Shown: one piece after another, positions 1-5,358 of the stretch
How the letters are laid out: each line of letters begins with the position of its first letter
Numbering within the stretch: the first letter of the stretch is position 1
Assembly: GCA_028287415.1 (NCBI GenBank)
Contig: JAQBPS010000242.1
Coordinates: 1 to 5,358 of the forward strand
Direction of reading: 5' to 3'
Length of the DNA: 5,358 nucleotides
Source: Bacillota bacterium
Lineage (GTDB): Bacteria; Bacillota; Sulfobacillia; Symbiobacteriales; Symbiobacteriaceae
The notes under the pieces: generated by a model
What the model was told of the DNA's origin: nothing
What the model saw: only the letters and a program-made list of their open reading frames with translations
The model's database searches: none
Position numbers and translations under genes: made by a program

Positions 1-85
1 CGAGATCGGCAATCGTCTGGAGCAGTGGAAGGACATTGTCTGGGTTGAATTTGTCCATTGAAGTCATCTGTGCCTGCTGTTCCAA
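1..85 (-). CDS. Partial unknown protein, N-terminus only, minus strand
   Basis: Only the first 28 codons are inside the window, and the gene runs off the left edge. Reading down from 85 with a TTG start gives MEQQAQMTSMDKFNPDNVLP followed by LLQTIADL, with no stop. The TTG is the first possible start after an in-frame TGA. It sits 7 nt after the Shine-Dalgarno-like GGAAGGTG (minus strand, about 100-93), which is why I chose it. ATG codons at 67 and 58 are alternative starts but have no comparable ribosome site. A near-consensus sigma-A promoter lies about 80 nt upstream of the start on the same strand. The peptide is polar and then mildly amphipathic, with no signal peptide. I do not recognise the family. 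The gene is divergent from pheA. Moderately confident that it is a gene; no function is assigned. Confidence 0.5.
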   Translation of the reverse strand, partial: MEQQAQMTSMDKFNPDNVLPLLQTIADL

Positions 86-171
86 GCACCGTCACCTTCC
101 TTTCATCTGTTTGGCGGTGGCTCGGCCCAACGTTCGAAGCAGAAGGCCGGCCATTCAGCTTGTTAACACGA

Positions 172-200
172 ATTATCCCACAAACACCAAATAATGTCAA
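172..200 (-). promoter_or_regulatory. Sigma-A promoter for the minus-strand gene
   Basis: On the minus strand a perfect -35 TTGACA (200-195) is followed by 17 nt and a -10 GATAAT (177-172), five of six matches to consensus. Transcription would start near 165 and read toward lower coordinates, giving a leader of about 80 nt before the TTG at 85. A perfect 8-bp palindrome TGTTAACA (161-168) lies across the predicted start point and could be an operator. Confidence 0.7.
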
Positions 201-436
201 TAATGGTGATTACAGAAAATGGGATTGCTGCAAATTGGCCGTGGACTGGGTGGTAAAGGTCCCCAACTCTGGCTTCCACCACTATTGTTCCCGTGGACGG
301 TTCACTCATGCATATATGCCGAGCAAAAGCAGGTATGCCGATGAAATCGCTGCTGAGCAAATTCCCGCGGCGTATAAAATCATAGCTGGCAGAGTACTCG
401 GGGCTGTGATAAAATCAGCCCCAATATTGACCGCTG
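201..436. other. Intergenic region upstream of pheA with short repeats
   Basis: I see no convincing gene here. The base composition is more AT-rich than the flanking genes. It holds a perfect palindrome GCATATATGC (310-319), the direct repeats TATGCCGA (315-322, 334-341) and GAGCAAA (321-327, 355-361), and three copies of a TRAAATCR-like motif (342-349, 375-382, 410-417) spaced 33 and 35 nt apart. TATAAAAT at 373-380 could be a -10 element for pheA, but no good -35 lies 16-18 nt before it, so the pheA promoter stays unassigned. No riboswitch or T-box motif was recognised. Confidence 0.4.
400..422 (+). promoter_or_regulatory. Hairpin just upstream of pheA
   Basis: GGGGCTG (400-406) and CAGCCCC (416-422) form a perfect 7-bp stem around a 9-nt AT-rich loop. 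An alternative register pairs GGGGC and TGAT with ATCA and GCCCC around AAA, leaving a two-base bulge. It ends 25 nt before the pheA ATG and is not followed by a T-run, so it is not an intrinsic terminator. It may be a 5'-UTR hairpin or a protein operator. Its function is unknown. Confidence 0.4.
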
Positions 437-447
437 GGAGGAAGCTC

Positions 448-1281
448 ATGGCAACGGTCGCTTTTCAGGGTGAGCGCGGTGCATACGGCGAGGAGGCGCT
501 TGTCCGCTATTTTGACAGGCATGCGGAACCCTCTCCCTGCAAGAGTTTCCTGGACGTTTTTGCAGCTGTCGCCAGCCGTACGGCCGACTGCGGCCTGGTG
601 CCGGTCGAGAACTCGCAGGCGGGCAGCATCAACGACGTGTACGATCTGCTGCGCCAATTTGACCTGTTCGTGACGGGTGAGATCGTGCATCCGGTCAACT
701 TGTGTCTGATGGCGCTGCCAGGCCAGACGCCGGGCGCCATCACCCGGGTGATCTCGCATCCGGTCGCCCTGGCGCAGTGCGACCGGCACCTGCGGCAGCT
801 CGGTGTGGAGATTGTTGCCACGTACGATACTGCCGGCAGCGCCAAGCTGATCCGGGAGCAGGGGCTCCAGGGCGTGGCGGCTGTGGCGGGCGCCGGCGCC
901 GCCGAACTGTACGGCCTTGATATTCTTGCCCGCAATATCCAGACCGTGCAGAACAACGTCACCCGCTTTGTGGAACTGAGCCGTACCCCCGGCGAGCGGC
1001 GGCCCGGGCTCCAGAAGACCATGGTCGTCATGGCGGTCGCACACCAGCCCGGCTCGCTTTACCGGGCGCTGGGCGCCCTGGCGGAGCGCGCGATTAACGT
1101 AACGAAGCTGGAGTCGCGTCCCGCGAAGAATCAGCCGTTTGAGTACGTCTTCTACGTGGACTTTGAGGGGCACCGGGAGGATGCGAACGTACGGGAGGGT
1201 CTCGCCGAGCTGGCGGGCTACACCACGTTCTGCAAGGTGCTCGGCTCCTTTGCCCGGGACGCAGGCCCTGAGCCCACTTAG
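448..1281 (+). CDS. pheA: Prephenate dehydratase
   Basis: Converts prephenate to phenylpyruvate in cytoplasmic phenylalanine synthesis. The 277-residue length is normal for a monofunctional enzyme, with no chorismate mutase domain fused. Residues 1 to about 180 are the catalytic domain: FQGERGAYGEEA near the start, VPVENSQAGS (51-60), the SHPVALAQC motif (103-111) and NNVTRFVEL (169-177), where Thr172 is the conserved catalytic threonine. Residues about 190-270 form an ACT domain with PGSLYRALGALAE (201-213) and the ESRP motif (222-225), which in the family bind phenylalanine for feedback control. The ATG at 448 follows GGGAGGAAG (436-444) at proper spacing. The frame stays open upstream, but family homology begins at MATVAFQGERG. 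The gene ends just before a strong terminator and so appears to be its own unit or the last gene of one. Confident. Confidence 0.95.
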   Translation: MATVAFQGERGAYGEEALVRYFDRHAEPSPCKSFLDVFAAVASRTADCGLVPVENSQAGSINDVYDLLRQFDLFVTGEIVHPVNLCLMALPGQTPGAITRVISHPVALAQCDRHLRQLGVEIVATYDTAGSAKLIREQGLQGVAAVAGAGAAELYGLDILARNIQTVQNNVTRFVELSRTPGERRPGLQKTMVVMAVAHQPGSLYRALGALAERAINVTKLESRPAKNQPFEYVFYVDFEGHREDANVREGLAELAGYTTFCKVLGSFARDAGPEPT

Positions 1282-1290
1282 ACTCCGCTC

Positions 1291-1337
1291 AAAGCGCAGT
1301 GGCTCCCGGCGAGACGCCGGGGGCCGCTGCGCTTTTT
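1291..1337 (+). terminator. Intrinsic terminator of pheA
   Basis: A continuous 21-bp stem (1291-1311 with 1315-1335, including two G-U pairs at 1300/1326 and 1304/1322) closes a 3-nt AGA loop. The 3' arm runs into five Ts (1333-1337). It starts 9 nt after the pheA stop codon and separates pheA from the next gene. Confidence 0.9.
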
Positions 1338-1407
1338 GCATCGAACATAATTGCGGTTTGTAACGTTCAAGCCAATGAATGTTTGTGCGGCGAGGGGGTG
1401 GTGGAGG

Positions 1408-2106
1408 GTGGCCCGCATCCTGACTCCCTTGCACAGCGTCGTACGGCGGGCGCACAGGTCAGCGGGGCTGGCGCTGGTGGGAGCCGGGGGCCTGCTCCTG
1501 ACCTTGCGCTGGACCGGGACGGAGACCGGTGTCGCGCAGATGGCGGGAGCCGCCCTTACCACGGCGCTCACGCTGCTGTGCTGTTCGCAGCTGGTGAAGG
1601 CGCTGCGCTCCTGGCGCCAGGCCCGCCGGGAGGCGTGGCTTTTCACCGGAGTGGCGCTCAACCTGCCGCAGTCCTGGTATCTCCTGGGGGACTTGCAGCT
1701 GCCCGCGATGGCGGGTGAGCGGCTCCCCGTGTGGGCCGTAGCGATCACGCCGGGCGGCCTGGTGGTGATCCACCTGTGCAGCGAAGAGGGGGTGTTCTTC
1801 CCGTCCGGGGCAGTCTGGGTGGTGCAGCGGGGGCGCACGGCCCGGGCGATTCCTTCCCCCACCCGGCAGTGCAGCCGGGCGGCGGCAACGCTGCGGGAGG
1901 TGCTCTGCCTGCCGGCAAACGTGCCGACCTGGCCACTGGTCGTACTGACCGACCCCGGGGGGGTGTACCACCCGGCGGGCAGGGATGTGCCGGTGATCGG
2001 CGCCCCCCATCTGCCCGGGGCGGTGCTGCGCTGTGGGCGGGCGCCGGTGGTCCCGCCCCGGGAGGCCCTGCGTCTGGCTGCCGATCTCGCTCGCTACCGC
2101 GTCTGA
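1408..2106 (+). CDS. Membrane-anchored NERD-like protein, catalytic motif lost
   Basis: A 232-residue protein that I do not recognise as a named gene. I chose the GTG at 1408 because AGGGGGTG (1393-1400) lies 7 nt before it. An in-frame ATG at 1375 and TTG at 1351 have no ribosome site. Two hydrophobic stretches, residues about 17-34 and 44-64, look like membrane segments, followed by a basic RSWRQARR stretch. From about 90 to 185 the pattern follows the nuclease-related NERD domain: LLGDLQLP, VWAVAITPGGLVVIHL, a Trp at 137, PSPTRQCSRAAATLREVL (149-166) and WPLVVL. The acidic and ExK-type catalytic positions of NERD appear as IHLC (121-124), so nuclease activity is unlikely. The NERD assignment is by eye and tentative. 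It stands alone between the pheA terminator and the ilv promoter, and no clear promoter of its own was found. Confidence 0.65.
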   Translation: MARILTPLHSVVRRAHRSAGLALVGAGGLLLTLRWTGTETGVAQMAGAALTTALTLLCCSQLVKALRSWRQARREAWLFTGVALNLPQSWYLLGDLQLPAMAGERLPVWAVAITPGGLVVIHLCSEEGVFFPSGAVWVVQRGRTARAIPSPTRQCSRAAATLREVLCLPANVPTWPLVVLTDPGGVYHPAGRDVPVIGAPHLPGAVLRCGRAPVVPPREALRLAADLARYRV

Positions 2107-2165
2107 CGGAACCGGTGCGTGCTGCCTATTCGCCCAGGGAATCGATAAAAGTATGGAAAATTGTA

Positions 2166-2194
2166 TTGACGCGTTGGCATTCCCGGAGTAGAAT
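2166..2194 (+). promoter_or_regulatory. Sigma-A promoter of the ilv operon
   Basis: The -35 TTGACG (2166-2171, five of six matches), a 17-nt spacer and the -10 TAGAAT (2189-2194, five of six) make a strong housekeeping promoter. Transcription should start near 2201, which puts the whole aptamer and T-box (2236-2684) in a leader of about 520 nt before ilvN. Confidence 0.85.
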
Positions 2195-2235
2195 CCTCAT
2201 TATACCTGGATCGAGAACTCCAAATTGCGAAGGAA

Positions 2236-2340
2236 GTGTACCTAGGGTTCCGCTCTCCGCCCTTGCGGCGGTGAGGCTGGTCCAAGCGGTACAGCCCTGC
2301 ATGGCAGGGTACACCGTGGGTCTAAAATACCCCAGCGGCA
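2236..2340 (+). promoter_or_regulatory. ykkC subtype 2 riboswitch aptamer, probably ppGpp
   Basis: The stretch carries the ykkC-family core: CTAGGGTTCCG (2242-2252), GGCTGGTCC (2275-2283), and ACACCGTGGGTCTAAAA (2311-2327) ahead of a CCC. P1 is GTGTACC (2236-2242) with GGTACAC (2308-2314). Inner helices are GGCTG (2275-2279) with CAGCC (2292-2296), and CCTGC/GCAGG around ATG near 2296-2308. P3 pairs GGGT (2318-2321) with ACCC (2329-2332), extended by CCG (2314-2316) with CGG (2336-2338). Members of the family sense guanidine, PRPP or ppGpp. Those in front of branched-chain amino acid genes are the ppGpp type, so ppGpp is the best call from context. Ligand identity cannot be read directly here. 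P3 uses bases of the following terminator stem, so binding should favour readthrough (ON switch). Confidence 0.8.
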
Positions 2341-2392
2341 AGTTCTGATCACACCCCCTGGGGGTAGTGTCGAACGTGCCGGCTGGGGTTTT
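2330..2392 (+). terminator. Riboswitch-controlled terminator
   Basis: CCCCAGCGGCA (2330-2340) pairs with TGCCGGCTGGGG (2377-2388, one bulged G) and is followed by TTTT (2389-2392). A second hairpin, ACCCC (2353-2357) with GGGGT (2361-2365), stacks inside. The 5' arm includes the 3' strand of aptamer helix P3, so aptamer folding and termination exclude each other. Confidence 0.8.
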
Positions 2393-2418
2393 CGTATGTC
2401 CACAACAGCATAATTAAA

Positions 2419-2684
2419 AGCGATGACGGGACAAGTACGACTGGCGGGAGCCTTTCAGAGAGCGGCGGACAGTGGGAACGCCGCAGATTCCCCGGTTGGA
2501 ACGTCACCCCGTAGCTGCCAGACTAAAAGCCGTGGGCAAGTAGGTCAGGGCCGGCCTGTCAAGGTCGTTAACCAATTGAGGCTCCCAACGGAGCAAAGTA
2601 GGGTGGTACCACGATTTAATCGTCCCTACCGTGACAGTGCAGGCGGAAAACGCCCGGGCGCTGTTGCGGTAGGGATTTTCTGTT
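2419..2684 (+). promoter_or_regulatory. T-box leader, specifier GTC (Val), for ilvN-ilvC-ilvE
   Basis: Stem I is closed by AGC (2419-2421) with GCT (2514-2516), has a GA-type bulge, then ACGGG (2426-2430) with CCCGT (2508-2512). The specifier loop has AGTA (2434-2437) on one side and GGAAC-GTC-ACC on the other, giving specifier GTC at 2503-2505, a valine codon. The distal part has AGAGAG (2457-2462) and a GCGGCG/CGCCGC hairpin. Stem III is GCTCC/GGAGC (2581-2594). The T-box proper, AGGGTGGTACCACG, begins at 2600. Its TGGT would pair with the 3' end of a tRNA having discriminator A. The antiterminator pairs GTAGGG (2598-2603) with CCCTAC (2624-2629), and ACGAT with ATCGT. Uncharged tRNA-Val should promote readthrough. 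T-box identity is certain; the specifier reading is slightly less so. Confidence 0.95.
2624..2679 (+). terminator. T-box terminator
   Basis: CCCTACCG (2624-2631) pairs with CGGTAGGG (2667-2674). The helix continues through a 9-bp segment with G-U pairs (2632-2640 with 2658-2666) and a GGCG/CGCC cap around GAAAA, and is followed by ATTTTC. The 5' arm is shared with the T-box antiterminator, so the two structures are mutually exclusive. Confidence 0.9.
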
Positions 2685-2724
2685 TGCCGCACAAACGGTC
2701 GTTAGGCTGGAGGAGGTGGGGCGG

Positions 2725-4249
<1,525 letters not shown>

Positions 4250-4298
4250 TCCCGGCTCGGGTCCACATATACATTAGCAAACACGGAGGTGCGTGAAT

Positions 4299-4484
4299 GT
4301 GACGCCGTACCAGTCCGCCCCGAAGCCCCGCCTGCTCCCGGTCGCGCTGTTCGCCCCGAATGCTCAGGCCCAGGCCGGCGCCCGTAAGCGCCTGCCCGGT
4401 ACGGCGCTCTGGACAGCCGCCACCGTGGTGAAGGCGTCCCGCTTCCGCATCTCCGGTGCACACGGAGGAGGTAAACCGAGATGA
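4299..4484 (+). CDS. Small, highly basic hypothetical protein between ilvC and ilvE
   Basis: A 61-codon ORF of unknown function. I chose the GTG at 4299 because GGAGGTG (4285-4291) precedes it, with 9 nt from GGAGG. An in-frame GTG at 4293 is too close (3 nt). The product starts MTPYQSAPKPRLLPVALF and ends in GGGKPR. It contains ten Lys/Arg and no Asp or Glu, and is rich in Ala (12) and Pro (7), with no signal peptide or membrane segment. Codon third positions are strongly G or C like the neighbours. Its stop TGA (4482-4484) overlaps the ilvE ATG as ATGA, and the ilvE ribosome site lies inside its last codons, a classic coupled arrangement. That context supports translation. Against it, a GC-rich frame can stay open by chance, and I recognise no family. 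Confidence 0.45.
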   Translation: MTPYQSAPKPRLLPVALFAPNAQAQAGARKRLPGTALWTAATVVKASRFRISGAHGGGKPR

Positions 4485-5358
4485 GTATGCAGGTCTTTAT
4501 TGACGGTCAGTTCTACGCCCAGGAAGATGCGAAGATCTCGGTATTCGACCACGGGTTCCTGTACGGCGACGGGATCTTTGAAGGGATTCGCGCCTACAAC
4601 GGCCGGGTCTGGAAGCTGACAGAGCACCTGGACCGCCTCTACGGCTCCGCCAAGTCGATCTGGCTGGAGATCCCCATCCCGTGGAAGCAGATGGAGGATA
4701 TTGTGCTGGAGACCTGCCGCAGGAATAACCTTCAGGACGCCTACATCCGCCTGGTGGTCTCCCGGGGCGCCGGCGACCTGGGCCTCGACCCCCGCAAGTG
4801 CCCCAGGCCGTCGGTCATCTGCATTGCCGACAAGATCAGCCTCTTCCCGGCGGAGGTCTATGAGCAGGGCATGCAGGTGATCTCCGTGAGCACCCGCCGC
4901 AACCCGGTGGACGCCCTCTCCCCGCAGGTCAAGACCCTGAACTACCTGAACGGCATCATGGCGAAGATCAGCGCGATCACCCTGGGCTATCCGGAGGTGA
5001 TCATGCTGAACAAGGAAGGGTACGTCTGCGAGGGCACGGGCGACAACATCTTCATCGTGAAGCAAGGCAAGCTGATCACCCCGCCGTCCTACCTGGGCAT
5101 TCTGCCCGGCATCACGCGGGATGCGGTCATGGCGATGGCCCGGGAGATGGGCTTCAGCGTCGAGGAGGGTGTTTTCACGCTTCACGATGTTTACACGGCT
5201 GATGAGTGCTTCCTGACGGGCACCGCCGCCGAGATTGTGCCCGTGGTGCAGGCTGACAGCCGGGCGATCGGTGCCGGCCAGCCCGGCGCCGTCACGCGGC
5301 GGCTGATCAGCCAGTTCCGGGAGCTGACCCAGACCTGCGGCACAGCGATCATGCCTGC
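4481..5358 (+). CDS. ilvE: Branched-chain amino acid aminotransferase (3' end cut by window)
   Basis: PLP-dependent fold type IV transaminase that makes Val, Leu and Ile from their 2-oxo acids with glutamate as amino donor. The 292 codons present are nearly the full length for the compact bacterial form (about 290-300). No stop is reached before the window ends. Visible motifs: FDHGFLYGDGIFEGIRAYNG (22-41), EHLDRLYGSAKSIWLEIP (48-65) with the phosphate-binding Arg52, VKTLNYLNGIMAK (150-162) with Lys151 as the Schiff-base lysine, CEGTGDNIF (183-191) with Glu184 at the pyridine nitrogen, and FLTGTAAEI (244-252) at the phosphate. A D-amino acid aminotransferase or aminodeoxychorismate lyase shares this fold, but the motifs and the operon favour IlvE. 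The ATG at 4481 follows GGAGGAGG (4464-4471) by 9 nt. Start and stop overlap with the small ORF upstream suggests coupling. Confidence 0.95.
   Translation, partial: MSMQVFIDGQFYAQEDAKISVFDHGFLYGDGIFEGIRAYNGRVWKLTEHLDRLYGSAKSIWLEIPIPWKQMEDIVLETCRRNNLQDAYIRLVVSRGAGDLGLDPRKCPRPSVICIADKISLFPAEVYEQGMQVISVSTRRNPVDALSPQVKTLNYLNGIMAKISAITLGYPEVIMLNKEGYVCEGTGDNIFIVKQGKLITPPSYLGILPGITRDAVMAMAREMGFSVEEGVFTLHDVYTADECFLTGTAAEIVPVVQADSRAIGAGQPGAVTRRLISQFRELTQTCGTAIMP

Noticed and set aside
2..61. Plus-strand C-terminal tail (EIGNRLEQWKDIVWVEFVH then stop)
   Set aside because: The minus strand of the same bases has a start, a ribosome site and a consensus promoter, which explains the region better. The plus frame has no terminator after its stop.
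163..360. 65-codon minus-strand ORF
   Set aside because: It overlaps the minus-strand promoter at 172-200, has no ribosome site and resembles no known protein. The AT-rich intergenic origin explains it.
58..447. In-frame extension of pheA by 130 codons to a TTG at 58
   Set aside because: The extension has no ribosome site, no family similarity and atypical codon use. It runs antisense through a strong minus-strand promoter, while the enzyme's conserved start and a good ribosome site fall at 448.
1336..1364. TTGCAT-17-TGTAAC as a promoter for the NERD-like gene
   Set aside because: It matches consensus at only three and four positions, and its -35 overlaps the pheA terminator T-run. Too weak to list.
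415..1455. 346-codon minus-strand ORF opposite pheA
   Set aside because: It is antisense to a clear pheA and crosses its terminator. Long shadow frames are expected in GC-rich coding DNA.
4268..4275. TATACATT as a -10 element for a separate ilvE promoter
   Set aside because: No -35-like hexamer lies at suitable spacing. The AT-rich patch more likely keeps the ribosome site open.
4364..5185. 273-codon minus-strand ORF opposite ilvE
   Set aside because: The plus strand encodes an unmistakable IlvE with all catalytic motifs, so the His/Asp/Arg-rich antisense frame is a shadow.

Overview
This GC-rich window has strong AGGAGG-type ribosome binding sites, GTG and TTG starts, a T-box leader and a ykkC-family riboswitch. 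Together these point to a high-GC Firmicute. A Symbiobacterium-like thermophile would fit, but that is inference from style and not a match. The core is a branched-chain amino acid operon, ilvN-ilvC-(small ORF)-ilvE, read left to right and preceded by pheA and a membrane protein of unknown function.

Left edge (1-447): the first 28 codons of a minus-strand gene (85 down to 1) lie under a near-consensus promoter at 172-200. They are followed by an AT-richer intergenic region with short repeats and a hairpin. pheA (448-1281, prephenate dehydratase with ACT domain) ends at a 21-bp-stem terminator (1291-1337). Next is a 232-codon gene (1408-2106) with two predicted membrane segments. Its C-terminal half resembles a NERD domain that has lost its catalytic signature.

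Middle (2107-2724): this stretch is almost entirely regulatory. A good sigma-A promoter (2166-2194) starts a leader of about 520 nt. The leader carries a ykkC subtype 2 aptamer, most likely ppGpp-sensing, with its own terminator, and then a complete T-box with a second terminator. The T-box specifier reads as GTC (Val), and its TGGT sequence fits a tRNA with discriminator A. The serial arrangement predicts an AND-like gate: readthrough requires both the starvation alarmone and uncharged tRNA-Val.

Right (2725-5358): ilvN (acetolactate synthase small subunit, without ilvB beside it), ilvC (ketol-acid reductoisomerase, overlapping ilvN by 26 nt), a 61-codon highly basic ORF that joins ilvE by an ATGA overlap, and ilvE (branched-chain aminotransferase, cut only at its last few codons by the window edge). 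These cover the regulatory subunit of step 1, step 2 and the final transamination of Val/Ile/Leu synthesis. The catalytic subunit ilvB and ilvD must lie elsewhere.
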